Positions 1 through 9,539 of a stretch of 64,000 nucleotides of DNA are shown here, piece by piece. The notes under the pieces were generated by a model. The model ran no database searches and was not told where the DNA came from. It saw nothing but the letters and a program-made list of their open reading frames with translations. Numbering within the stretch: the stretch's first letter is position 1; each line of letters opens with the position of its first letter. The DNA lies in assembly GCA_947044405.1 (NCBI GenBank), contig CAMRHE010000011.1, forward strand, positions 7,298,501 to 7,362,500, in the 5' to 3' direction. The translations under genes and the position numbers were made by a program. The stretch comes from Leptodactylus fallax. Taxonomy: Eukaryota > Chordata > Amphibia > Anura > Leptodactylidae.

Positions 1-239
1 TGGTCCTTCCTGTTGTTGGAAAAAAAAACATGACATTTTACAGTCACAGCAAAGTGGATGGGATTCTAGCGAAGCGCATCCCCACTTTGTGGAAAAATGC
101 GCGCTGTGGACACGCTGCGATTTCCAAAATCGCAACATGTCAATTATACCTATGAAAACGCCAGTCGTTTCCCTATAGGTATAATTGAAAAGCGCTGCGG
201 GAAAAACTGCGATGTGCTGCTGCCATTTTTCCATAGATA
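1..239. repeat. Dispersed repeat fragment related to 9030-9337
   Basis: This stretch shares blocks with 9030-9337, including the run around 'atcgcaacatgtcaattata' and 'gcgctgcgggaa', in the same order. It is therefore a second copy of a moderately repeated non-coding sequence. It is cut by the Tc1-A insertion at 240. No coding signal is seen. Confidence 0.6.
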
Positions 240-241
240 TA

Positions 242-1870
242 CAGTCATATGAAAAAGTTTGGGCACCCCTATTAATCTTAATCCTTTTTAGTTCTAAATA
301 TTTGGGTGTTTGCAACAGCCATTTCAATTTGATATATCTAATAACTGATGGACACAGTAATATTTCAGGATTGAAATGAGGTTTATTGTACTAACAGAAA
401 ATGTGCAATATGCATTAAACCAAAATTTGACCGGTGCATAAGTATGGGCACCTCAACAGAAAAGTGACATTAATATTTAGTAGATCCTCCTTTTGCAAAA
501 ATAACAGCCTCTAGTCGCTTCCTGCAGCTTTTAATCAGTTCCTGGATGAAGGTATTTTTGACCATTCCTCTTTACAAAACAATTCCAGTTCAGTTAAGTT
601 TGATGGTCGCCGAGCATGGACAGCCCGCTTCAAATGATCCCACAGATGTTCAATGATATTCAGGTCTGGGGACTGGGATGGCCATTCCAGAACATTGTAA
701 TTGTTCCTCTGCATGAATGCCTGAGTAGATTTGGATCATTGTCTTGCTGAAATATCCATCCCCGGCGTAACTTCAAATTCGTCACTGATTCTTGTACATT
801 ATTCTCAAGAATCTGCTGATACTGAGTTGAATCCATGCGACCCTCAACTTTAACAAGATTCCCGGTGCCGGCATTGGCCACACAGCCCCAAAGCATGATG
901 GAACCTCCACCAAATTTTACAGTGGGTAGCAAGTGTTTTTCTTGGAATGCTGTGTTTTTTGGACGCCATGCATAACGACTTTTTGTATGACCAAACAACT
1001 CAATCTTTGTTTCATCAGTCCACAGGACCTTCTTCCAAAATGAAGCTGGCTTGTCCAAATGTGCTTTTGCATACCTCAGGCGACTCTGTTTGTGGCGTGC
1101 TTTCAGAAACGGCTTCTTTCGCATCACTCTCCCATACAGCTTCTCCTTGTGCAAAGTGTGCTGTATTGTTGACCGATGCACAGTGACACCATCTGCAGCA
1201 AGATGATGCTGCAGCTCTTTGGAGGTGGTCTGTGGATTGTCCTTGACTGTTCTCACCATTCTTCTTCTCTGCCTTTCTGATATTTTTCTTGGCCTGCCAC
1301 TTCTGGGCTTAACAAGAACTGTCCCTGTGGTCTTCCATTTCCTTACTATGTTCCTCACAGTGGAAACTGACAGGTTAAATCTCTGAGACAACTTTTTGTA
1401 TCCTTCCCCTGAACAACTATGTTGAACAATCTTTGTTTTCAGATCATTTGAGAGTTGTTTTGAGGAGCCCATGATGCCACTCTTCAGAGGAGATTCAAAT
1501 AGGAGAACAACTTGCAATTGGCCACCTTAAATACCTTTTCTCATGATTGGATACACCTGGCTATGAAGTTAAAAGCTCAGTGAGGTTACAAAACCAATTT
1601 TGTGCTTCAGTAAGTCAGTAAAAAGTAGTTAGGAGTATTCAAATCAATAAAATGATAAGGGTACCCAAATTTTTGCACCGGTCAAATTTTGGTTTAATGC
1701 ATATTGCACATTTTCTGTTAGTACAATAAACCTCATTTCAATCCTGAAATATTACTGTGTCCATCAGTTATTAGATATATCAAATTGAAATGGCTGTTGC
1801 AAACACCCAAATATTTAGAACTAAAAATGATTAAGATTAATAGGGGTGCCCAAACTTTTTCATATGACTG
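242..1870 (-). mobile_element. Tc1-A copy 1, Tc1/mariner DNA transposon
   Basis: A 1629-bp element bounded by CAGTCATATGAAAAAGTTTG on the left and its reverse complement on the right, with TA target duplications at 240-241 and 1871-1872. The terminal inverted repeats are about 200 bp and carry a second, inner copy of the end-like sequence (GGTGCAAAAATTTGGGTACC type) about 190 bp in. This resembles the IR/DR layout known from Sleeping Beauty-type elements. The transposase is on the minus strand and broken. A near-identical copy in the other orientation lies at 18347-19995. Confidence 0.95.
470..1472 (-). pseudogene. Tc1-A transposase, frameshifted
   Basis: Tc1/mariner transposase (cut-and-paste DDE enzyme acting at the TIRs in the nucleus). 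Reading starts at the ATG at 1472-1470 (MGSSKQL...), followed by the paired helix-turn-helix region, a GRPRKIS AT-hook-like motif, the first catalytic Asp in LWTDETK, and the second in QQDNDP. Just after that, a 13-bp deletion at 730-735 throws the frame, so the glutamate-containing C-terminus is out of frame. Compared with copy 2, the lost segment lay between two TTTGGA direct repeats, of which one remains. At the site where copy 2 has a premature stop, this copy still reads CGA. Confidence 0.92.
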
Positions 1871-1872
1871 TA

Positions 1873-3500
1873 CATGTCACTTTCACTTTGAAATAACTTC
1901 AGCTGTATTTGCCTTAGAGATCTAAAAATTGGATACATAGGTTCCTAGGAGCCCTTAGAGTGTTCTACACTATGTTGTAACCCAATTTAAGGTGTGGTTT
2001 GTGCCAAACGTGTTTGACCCAAAACAAATGTTGGTCCCGAACCAGAAACAAATCTTGAGAGGTTCGCTCATTTCTCATAACTATTATCGAAACTAAATAC
2101 CGTATGTTAATATTTTACAGATTTTTTTTGAGCATAAGGTTTATATTGATGATGAACCTTGGATGTTTTCCTCAAGAATATATGTACAAGTCAGCTAACA
2201 TGTAATTAACTTTGTACTAGATTCAAATGCTAATGTATTTGCATTTGCTTTTCTAGTGCATGTTGCATCTTTGTAAGCTCACCAGGGTGCATTTATACAA
2301 ATATAGCAGGTGGTATTTAAGTTGTTCCCCCTTCTTTGCATACCAATGAGCTGTGTTTATCATTTGGTGTAAAGCAGTCCATACAGATGGCAAATCACTA
2401 CTGACAGAACTTCCAGTATAATGTTATTCTAAATGCTATCTAAATATACAGGTAGTAATCAGCTAAACAAATGTTATTTGCAAGAGTGAAAACTTTACAC
2501 AAGAGTTCAACAATAACATTCTTTTTAGTGTTTGACTGACAGAACTGCTGTTTAACAGTCCATACTTTTCATGTATTAAAAGCAACATTCCCTGAAACTT
2601 TACTCAAATACTGAGTCTAGGGAGACTGTAGATACAATGTACTAAGAATTTATACAGCTGTGTAGGAGATAATCTTTTATAGTCTACTGAAAATGTATTT
2701 GTGTTTAATGAACAGAATGATATGAATTATATAAGTACTGTTCAGCAGAATAGACAGAGCACTTAACATTTTAGCCATTCAGCATGAAATACTGGAATAG
2801 AAACTGTGCTGATCTACTTTAGTAATTTTATGGTATATCATAACTAAAGTGTTCACAGTGGTCCCTTAAAGGGTACCTGAGTTTTCATGAAAAGCTAAAA
2901 TATGTGCAGGGTCTTGCTGGGTTGTCTATTCTATGAATATTTAAGCCTTCATACATGGTGTCCTATCAGTTTTTTTTTCTGCTAATAATCACATTATGGT
3001 TGATTTTACATTTCATCCTGAGATAGGGGGTGTATAAAAAGAGGAACAGTCTGCCCCTTCCCCTATCCATTACTATTACTGCTACTGTTTTCTTTACATG
3101 TAATTCTGCCAGGAATAACTATACAATTACAAACAAATACCTGTGAAAAGCCCAAATGACCATAATATAGGAGACCCAGGAACCCATCTGTAATTACACA
3201 AAAAGCCAGAAGGAGTTACAAGTGCAGAGAAGACTTTTCTTACATTGTAAACTGTGAGATTGCAGAATCCTCAGTCTTTTCAAGACAGCAACAGTTTGCA
3301 GACACTGTGTGAAGAGAGAAAAGGACCATCCCCTACACTCACTGAGATAAGCAAAACGGAATGGAATGTATCTAGGGACGCACTTCCTTAGTAACAAAGG
3401 AATTATCCAGTGTTAATGATATGTAGTTTTCTCCTTGAATAATTCTGGTTTGACTGCTTTTTGTACACACTTCCTACACCTTAGCTATACTTACAGACCT
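1873..3500. other. AT-rich stretch without recognised gene
   Basis: No credible coding region is seen; the open frames are short and lack domain features. Around 2061-2079 a minus-strand match to GAGAAATGAGCGAACCTC resembles the start of the AGAGATGAGC repeat family found at 8641 and 59700, suggesting an old fragment. The rest looks unique and AT-rich. Confidence 0.5.
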
Positions 3501-3507
3501 TGATGTA

Positions 3508-3725
3508 ATTAAACTGGCTTCCATTAACATTAAAGGTTATAACAGTCCAAATAAAAGAAACTATTTATGGAATTGGGCCAAAACTCTGAGGTTTGATGTA
3601 TTATGCGCCCAAGAGAATGAAATGCGCATAAGATTCATGACCCTAATTTTACAAAAGTATATAAAAAATATTATTCAACTAAATCCTGGGGATTGCTGAT
3701 TACACTTATAAACACTATCTTTTAT
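3508..3725 (+). pseudogene. L1/Tx1-type ORF2 endonuclease N-terminal fragment
   Basis: Translation from 3514 gives a block like the start of L1-clade AP endonucleases: SINIKGYNSPNKRN, then an LRFDVLCAQE block corresponding to the family's 'D-V-L-C-x-Q-E' strand with the catalytic Glu region. After a frameshift around 3660, the block WGLLITLINTIF matches the next strand. The reading then degenerates and abuts the Penelope-like sequence near 3770. Only about 70 residues remain and there is no start codon, so this is a dead scrap. It lies in the same orientation as the ORF2 scrap at 8115-8560, which could derive from the same LINE. Confidence 0.7.
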
Positions 3726-4027
3726 CATATATATTATTCCAGTAAGTTATTTCAATAACATGCTGTGCATATAAATCTTCCCTGAAATGTGATCGTATCC
3801 AGTTATTGAGTCCTAAAAAGGTAGAACAAGCTATTTCAGAAAAGATTGTCCGGTTGATCGGAACTTTTGACAATGGGGCACTACAAGTAAGGGAGATCTT
3901 ACAGCGCCACTGGGACATTTTAATCATGGATCCCGACATTAAGGCAGTCGTGAGTGAGAGACCACAGATCACGTTTAGAAGAGGAAGATCTTTGAAAGAT
4001 CGAAAAGTTCATAGCCATTTGGATGTA

Positions 4028-5594
4028 CAGTCATGGCAAAAAGTTTTGAGAATGATACAAATATAAATTTTTACAAAGTCTACTGCTTCAGTTTTTCTAA
4101 TGGCAATTTGCATATACTCCAGAATGTTATAAAGAGTGATCAACTTAACAGCAATTACTTGCAAAGTCAATATTTGCCTAGAAAATGAACTTTATCCCCC
4201 AAAACACATTTCAACATCATTGCAGCCCTGCCTTAAAAGGACCACCTAACATCGTTTCAGTGATTGCTCCATTAACACAGGTGTGGGTGTTGATGAGGAC
4301 AGGGCTGGAGATCAATCTGTCATGATTAAGTAAGAATGACACCACTGGACACTTTAAAAGGAGGCTGGTGCTTGCCATCATTGTTTCTCTTCTGTTAACC
4401 ATGGTTATCTCTAAAGAAACACGTGCAGTCATCATTGCACTGCACAAAAATGGCCTAACTGGGAAGAGTATTGCAGCTAGAAAGATTGCACCTCAGTCAA
4501 CAATCTATCGCATCATCAAGAACTTCAAGGAGAGAGGTTCCACTGGTGCCAAAAAGGCTCCAGGGCGCCCAAGAAAGACCAGCAAGCGGCAGGACCGTCT
4601 CTTAAAAGTGTTTCAGCTGCGGGATCGGGCTGCCAGCAGTGCAGAGCTTGCTGAGGAATGGCAGCAGGCAGGTGTGAGTGCATCTGCACGCACTGTGAGG
4701 CGGAGACTCTTGGAGCAAGGCCTGGTCTCAAGGAGAGCAGCAAAGAAGCCACTTCTCTCCAGAAAAAACATCAGGGACAGACTGATATTCTGCAAAAGGT
4801 ACAGGGAGTGGACTGCTGAGGACTGGGGTAAAGTCATTTTCTCTGATGAATCCCCTTTTCGATTGTTTGGAACATCTGGAAAACAGCTTATTCGGAGAAG
4901 AAGAGGTGAGCGCTACCACCAGTCTTGTCTCATGCCAACTGTAAAGCATCCTGAAACCATTCATGTGTGGGGTTGCTTCTCAGCCAAGGGAATCGGCTCT
5001 CTCACAGTCTTGCCTAAAAACACAGCCATGAATAAAGAATGGTACCAGAATGTCCTCCAAGAGCAACTTCTCCCAACCGTCCAAGAGCAGTTTGGCACTC
5101 AACAATGCCTTTTCCAGCATGATGGAGCACCTTGCCATAAAGCAAAGGTCATAACTAAATGGCTCAGGGAACAAAACATAGAGATTTTGGGTCCATGGCC
5201 TGGAAACTCCCCAGATCTTAATCCCATTGAGAACTTGTGGTCAATCATCAAGAGACGGGTGGACAAACAAAAACCAACAAATTCAGACAAAATTAAAGCA
5301 TTGATTCTGCAAGAATGGACTGCTATCAGTCAGGATTTGGTCCAGAAGTTGATTGAGAGCATGCCAGGGAGAATTGCAGAGGTCCTGAAGAAGAAGGGTC
5401 AACACTGCAAATATTGACTTGCTGCATTAACTCATTCTAACTGTCAATATAAGCTTCTGTTACTCATAATATGAATGCAATTATATTTCTGTATGTGATA
5501 AAAACATCTGACAAACACACATAAAAACCAGAGGGCAGCAGATCATGTGAAAATATAATATTTGTGTCATTCTCAAAACTTTTGGCCATGACTG
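4028..5594 (+). mobile_element. Tc1-B, Tc1/mariner element with intact transposase
   Basis: A 1567-bp element with TA duplications at 4026-4027 and 5595-5596. The ends are CAGTCATGGCaAAAAGTTTT and the matching reverse complement, and inverted similarity runs about 50 bp with a handful of mismatches. It lies inside the Penelope-like ORF and is therefore younger than it. One uninterrupted transposase gene fills most of the interior. The modest TIR divergence suggests either natural asymmetry or some age. Confidence 0.95.
4401..5417 (+). CDS. Tc1/mariner transposase, uninterrupted, DD35E spacing
   Basis: A 338-residue transposase that would excise and reinsert the surrounding element at TA sites. 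I chose the ATG at 4401 (context ACCATGG) over the upstream in-frame ATG at 4368, because MVISKETRAVI is where homologous N-termini begin. Visible parts in order: helix-turn-helix pair (residues ~1-100) with a GRPRK motif near residue 55; catalytic Asp149 in FSDESPF; Asp241 in FQHDGAPCHK; Glu277 in NSPDLNPIENLW. There are 35 residues between the second Asp and the Glu, one more than the DD34E of classic Tc1 and Sleeping Beauty; DD35E lineages have been described. No stop or frameshift is seen, in contrast to every other transposase in the window. Activity is not shown. Confidence 0.92.
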   Translation: MVISKETRAVIIALHKNGLTGKSIAARKIAPQSTIYRIIKNFKERGSTGAKKAPGRPRKTSKRQDRLLKVFQLRDRAASSAELAEEWQQAGVSASARTVRRRLLEQGLVSRRAAKKPLLSRKNIRDRLIFCKRYREWTAEDWGKVIFSDESPFRLFGTSGKQLIRRRRGERYHQSCLMPTVKHPETIHVWGCFSAKGIGSLTVLPKNTAMNKEWYQNVLQEQLLPTVQEQFGTQQCLFQHDGAPCHKAKVITKWLREQNIEILGPWPGNSPDLNPIENLWSIIKRRVDKQKPTNSDKIKALILQEWTAISQDLVQKLIESMPGRIAEVLKKKGQHCKY

Positions 5595-6720
5595 TACAAA
5601 AAACAACCACATCATGGCTTTCCCCACCAAAGGGTTGCTATAAATGTCGTGGTTGTTCCTCATGTCCATTTGTACTGGCAGGACGGGAATTTTTTTCAGA
5701 AAACTTGAAAACCTCTTTTAAAATCAAACACTTTATATCCTGTCGGTCTAGAGGAGTGATCTATAAGATCACATGCCAGTGCAAATTGGAATATTTCGGT
5801 AAAACCAACCGAGAATTGAAGAAAAGAATTGGTGAACATCTTGGGGATATAAGGCATGAACGGGACACCCCAGTGGCGAGACATGTTAACTCATGCCACG
5901 GAGGTAATGCTAACTGTTTACGGTTTACAGGAATTCATTTGGTTAAACCCCATCCAAGAGGAGGGGATTGGCATAGAATGACATTGCAATGTGAATCCAA
6001 GTGGATATTTAAATTAAAAACCGAGATTCCAAATGGACTTAATGAACGCCTTAATTTTTGCTGTTTTATTTGATCTCCCCCTTCTTCCCATTTACTTAAA
6101 CGAATTAGACCCTATGATTAAGATATTCTTTCCACAGTCAAATATAGATACAGATCTATTTGTTAGATTTGGTAGATTATATATCTTGGTGCTATGAATA
6201 GGTAATTGTGGTATTTTATTTGCATATATATCTGTACAAGATGATATGTATATTTATCCTTAGAGAAATTTTTCTACTCCTGACCTATTTTGCTGATTCA
6301 GTCCAGCCCTTAATGTTCTGGGGCTACAGAACCTGGATAGAGACTGATAGGGTCTCTCCGGGTCCCTCTGTTCTATATTGGTACACTTTGCTAGCAACTG
6401 GCTCATTGGTTGTGGTATAGATTGGTCTAATAGATGTTTCCTATCCTTTTAGGCAGTTTATGCGCTCTGTGGGACTTTCAGCATCCTGTCCCACAACGCA
6501 TATCTGCTCTGGTTTTTCAGCTCCAGATTTAGGAGGATATGCGCATGTGCGGGGTGTTTGCTTCGCACATGCGCAGTATGTTCTTTAGCGCTCGTTTCAC
6601 TATGGGCAGACGTGATACTACGTATTACATCACTAATGTGCGTGGTTTTCTAGCGCCATATTCAAACAAACATCACTTATGTGAACTTGAGCACACCTGT
6701 TTGTAGGCAGAGTTTATCGC

Positions 6721-6728
6721 TATATAAG
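6721..6728 (+). promoter_or_regulatory. TATA-like box in the PLE tail
   Basis: TATATAAG in a context of unique PLE tail sequence, upstream of the hammerhead-like motif. PLE terminal repeats are known to contain internal promoters, so this could be the remnant of one. The assignment rests on the motif and position only. Confidence 0.35.
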
Positions 6729-6844
6729 TTGCCCTGATTCACTTTGCTCTTACTGCCATTGTCACTACATGGAGTCAGTTAGCATCTAGCGGTTTTCCTC
6801 CATTGTGCGGTTTTCTTTACGTTTTGCTCTACCACTGTAGGCAG

Positions 6845-6870
6845 CATTTATTTATTTATTTATTTATTTC
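6845..6870. repeat. (TTTA)n microsatellite
   Basis: About six tandem copies of TTTA in the PLE non-coding tail, directly upstream of the hammerhead-like motif. Confidence 0.9.
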
Positions 6871-6911
6871 CCATATGTAGTTTTTTGGTTCTTATGAGTA
6901 GTCTAATAAGT

Positions 6912-6954
6912 CCCCTGATGATTGGTGCATTACTGTACCAGGAAACGCATAGGG
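6912..6954 (+). ncRNA. Hammerhead-ribozyme-like motif of a PLE
   Basis: The conserved core CTGATGA (6915-6921) is followed by a stem II whose arms TTGGT (6922-6926) and ACCAG (6937-6941) pair, then GAAA (6942-6945). Stem III would be the two-pair ACGCAT, where a CpG-type change of an ancestral GCG to GCA breaks one pair. The cleavage-site base would be A6951. Stem I is CCC (6912-6914) with GGG (6952-6954). Minimal hammerheads of this type are known in Penelope-like elements, and it lies in a PLE tail. Stem III and the extension of stem I look decayed, so activity is doubtful. Confidence 0.65.
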
Positions 6955-7404
6955 TCTAGGGTTCCATAGGGTCACTTTAAGGACAGCTTGGTACTGCCCT
7001 TGTTAGGGCAGGAGTCATTTTGGGTGTTAGTGGAAATTTCAGGGGCATGAATAGGGACTTAGTTCATCCTCCTGTTTTGCACCATCACCTGCCGGGTTCT
7101 CCTGCCTCAGATGTTGGTAAGATTGTTCCATTTTCTAATTGTTTAGCCGCCATGATGTTTCACGGTATATGGTGGTGAATATTTATATATTTGCTATAAC
7201 ATTAGACTCCAACGAGTGGCTATGTTAAATTTGATGTTTGTTCTACATTTTTTATATTGTTTTTATGCTTAGTAATTAAATGTTAAGTTTTATTATTGTT
7301 TGCATCAGTGCTTTCCTGATTAATTATTGTCTGTTGCAATTGGTGGATTATCTGTGTCCGATGTCATAGTACTCCACTTTCTCTTGGCTCCCTTTTCTGC
7401 TTTT

Positions 7405-7695
7405 GTGTGGAAAAAATGGGTGCCATATACTGTGGGGTGGGGGAACGGGGGTCATATACTGTGTGGGGGCCAAAAAAAAGGGGGTCATATATTGTGAGTG
7501 GCAAAAAGAAATATATTGTAGGCTCCTAAAAAAATGGGGTCATATATTGGGAAGAACAAAAAAAATAGGGTCAATATATACTGTGGAGGGGACAAAAAAA
7601 GAAGTTATGTACTGTGTGGAGGCCAAAATAAGGGGGGGGTCATATACTGAGTGGGGGCCAAAAAAAAAGTTAGTTGTGTACCGTGGGTGGCTAAA
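7405..7695 (+). repeat. Degenerate ~30-33 bp minisatellite
   Basis: About nine diverged units of the type 'gggtcatatactgtgtgggggccaaaa', with strong length variation in the A and G runs. The core TATACTGTGTGGGGGCC is the reverse complement of the minisatellite core at 31779-32145 and 59205-59520, so the arrays look related. Open frames reading through it are repetitive artefacts. Confidence 0.7.
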
Positions 7696-7734
7696 TATGG
7701 AATGCCCATAAGGCTTATGTAAGAGGGTCATTTA

Positions 7735-8112
7735 CAGGTGCATCTCAATAAATTAGAATATCTTTGAACTGTTCATTCATTTCAGTAATTTAGTAATTCA
7801 ATTCATAATCAGCAGTCTTCCATGATTGTGTGTCCTACTGAACCAGACTGAGGGACCATTTAAAGGCTTAGGAAACCTTGGCAGGTGAAACACTCAATTT
7901 ACAATACTGAACTTTTTTACAATATTCTACTTTTCTTAGATTTTAGTTGTCATTACCTGTAATCCATAATAAACATTTATATAAATAAAACACTTGAAAT
8001 AGAACACAGTGTGTATAAAGAATCTAGAAAATATAGGAGGTCTCTTTTTTTAATTTAATTATTTAAATAGATAAATGTTTCAAAGATATTCTAATTTATT
8101 GAGATACACCTG
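7735..8112. mobile_element. Mariner/Tc1-type MITE
   Basis: A 378-bp element with TA duplications at 7733-7734 and 8113-8114. The termini are inverted repeats of the type CAGGTGCATCTCAATAAATT, continuing as AGAATATC for about 28 bp. It has no coding capacity and is therefore a non-autonomous mariner-like element. Confidence 0.9.
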
Positions 8113-8114
8113 TA

Positions 8115-8560
8115 TAAAACTAGGCACTTGGTTAAGAAACAACAAAATATTAAGACCCTTCTTAAAGAAAAGAAATTAATTGGAAACCAAAAATAAAGCT
8201 AAGCCAACTGCCCAAGAAACTAAACTTCTCTACAATGCCAAGCAACAATTAAGGCTTTGCCTATTGACCAATTATGAGAAAAACCTGAAAAAAATTAGGT
8301 CTAGGTATTATTCTCAAGCTAACAAAGCTGGAAAGCTCTTAGCGAATACGTTAAAAGCACAACACCAAAAGAGTAGAATTCCCTACATTATAGACACCTA
8401 AACAAAGAATAAATTAGTGAACCCCCTAGACATTGCAGTACAATTCTGACAGTTCTATTCCTTATTGTACAACTTAAATGACAACTCCATTATTAAACAA
8501 CCTCCTGTGGAAGATATCTAAACCTTTCTACGCCAATTACATGCATCAGTTATTAATTTC
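8115..8560 (+). pseudogene. L1/Tx1-type ORF2 fragment, endonuclease-RT linker
   Basis: The reading from 8180 gives a helix-rich block ending YYSQANKAGKLLANTLK and then SRIPYI. This matches the linker region of L1-clade ORF2 that precedes the reverse transcriptase ('G-x-K-A-G-K-L-L-A' block followed by an 'IP.I' strand). Further on, QFYSLLYNLND fits the 'F..FY..LY' helix. Stops at 8399 and in the following frame make it non-functional. It begins immediately after the TA of the mariner MITE. Confidence 0.65.
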
Positions 8561-8640
8561 CAATATTATATGTACTTAATGGGAAGTCCCCATGCCCAGA
8601 CTACAAATGGGTGTACCTCTCATGATTCATTTAATTTCAG

Positions 8641-8775
8641 TAGAGATGAGCAAATTTTTAAAAAAATTCGATTCAGCCGGTTCGCCGAATTTTCCTAAAC
8701 GATTTGATCTAAATTAATTTGCGGCGAATCGCGTTAAAAACAGCTATTTCCTGACTGCAGAGAACCTGTATAGTG
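8641..8775 (+). repeat. TAGAGATGAGC repeat, hAT-like MITE end
   Basis: The stretch starts with TAGAGATGAGC, follows with A/T-rich and TTCGATT-type segments, and then ACAGCTATTTCC...CTGCAGAG. The same order is found at 59700-59820, where a complete element with both ends is present. The right end is not recognisable here. Confidence 0.6.
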
Positions 8776-9029
8776 GTGTAGAACACTGTGCCTTGCAGCA
8801 ACACACATAGGGAGTCTGCTGTGGTAGTGAAACAATACTGTGAGTGAACACAAATGAACCCTGTTCTGCTTGAATACTGTGTATAAATTCCTCCCTATCC
8901 TTTCCCTACACTTCTAATGCTCTTTCACTGAACTTCGATTGAACAAAATATCCATTTTCAAGTCTTTTCTACCACTTTCCCTAGTGAACCCATAAGAAAT
9001 TGGCGCAAATACATTTTTCTTTCCATTTT
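8776..9029. other. Non-coding spacer
   Basis: Sequence between the hAT-like repeat and the repeat at 9030. No coding or structural signal is evident beyond possible continuation of one of these repeats. Confidence 0.4.
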
Positions 9030-9337
9030 TAAGCCGGGGCCCCTCGTGGCGTAAATGCAGAAAAAAATGCATTCTAGCAACTCCCATCCCCACTTTGCAG
9101 TAAAATACGCAGAGCGGACACCCTGGTTTTGGAAATCGCAACATGTCAATTATACCTATGCACACACCGGTGGTTTCGCTATACGTATAATTGAAGCAGA
9201 GGGTTCGCAGAGGAAATCTATGCAAACTTTCTGTTCAAAGCGCTGCGGGAAGAACCGCGATGCGCTGCCACTGCAGTTTTTCCCAGCAGCACTTTTTTGC
9301 TGTGGGATGCCACGTGGGGCTTTAAGCCTTACTTCAT
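9030..9337. repeat. Non-autonomous repeat with imperfect terminal inverted repeats
   Basis: The ends show AAGCCGGGGCCCCTCGTGGC on the left and GCCACGTGGGGCTTTAAGCC on the right, an imperfect inverted pair. The interior shares several blocks with 1-239. There is no protein, so it is interpreted as a MITE-like element of unknown class. Confidence 0.55.
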
Positions 9338-9535
9338 TCTGAATTTTTTTCCAGCTTACCAGTACAATGTACAGGATATTGAATGGTGCCATTACAAAGT
9401 ACAATTTTTCCTACAAACAGTAAGCCATCATGTAACTCTGTGAACTGAAAAATGAAAAATGCCTCTGGGAATGTGGGAAGGAGAAAACATAAATGCAAAA
9501 ATTAAAATTGGCTCAGTCATTAAGAGGTTAAGTGA
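9338..9535 (+). repeat. Repeat shared with 12165-12370
   Basis: From 'cctcattctgaa'-like sequence through 'gccatcatgtaactctgtga' to the end 'aagaggttaa', this block is closely similar to 12165-12370 in the same orientation. Both copies end in a TTAA-like context, as the K elements do. It is a truncated non-coding repeat copy. Confidence 0.6.
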
Positions 9536-9539
9536 CTGG

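Larger units (their letters stand above)
3782..6073 (+). pseudogene. PLE C-terminal region with GIY-YIG endonuclease, split by Tc1-B
   Basis: The first part (to 4027) has the typical linker ending FRRGRSLKDRKVHSHL. The second part (from 5597) continues with a cysteine-rich CYKCRGCSSC knuckle and then the GIY-YIG nuclease: GVIYKI, YFGKT, RELKKRIGEH. This nuclease nicks target DNA during PLE retrotransposition. The two parts are in the same frame if the Tc1-B sequence and one TA are left out, so the insertion alone split an otherwise readable frame. No reverse transcriptase remains, the reading stops upstream at 3743-3745, and no natural start codon is seen. Confidence 0.88.
3770..7345 (+). mobile_element. 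Penelope-like retroelement, 3' part, interrupted by Tc1-B
   Basis: The 3' half of a Penelope-like element: end of ORF with GIY-YIG endonuclease domain (to 6073), then about 1.25 kb of non-coding tail. The tail has a TATA-like box (6721), a (TTTA)n run, a hammerhead-like motif (6912-6954) and a T-rich end. PLEs are known to carry promoter and hammerhead sequences in their terminal repeats, which fits. The reverse transcriptase is absent upstream, so the copy is 5'-truncated. Tc1-B inserted at 4026-4027. Both edges are approximate; no target duplication was identified. Confidence 0.8.

Noticed and set aside
4368..4400. Upstream in-frame ATG as the Tc1-B transposase start
   Set aside because: Adds 11 hydrophobic residues not seen in homologues; the ATG at 4401 has a better context and fits the family N-terminus.
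7403..7731. 102-codon frame with KKK/GGG-rich peptide
   Set aside because: Reads through the degenerate minisatellite and its homopolymer runs.
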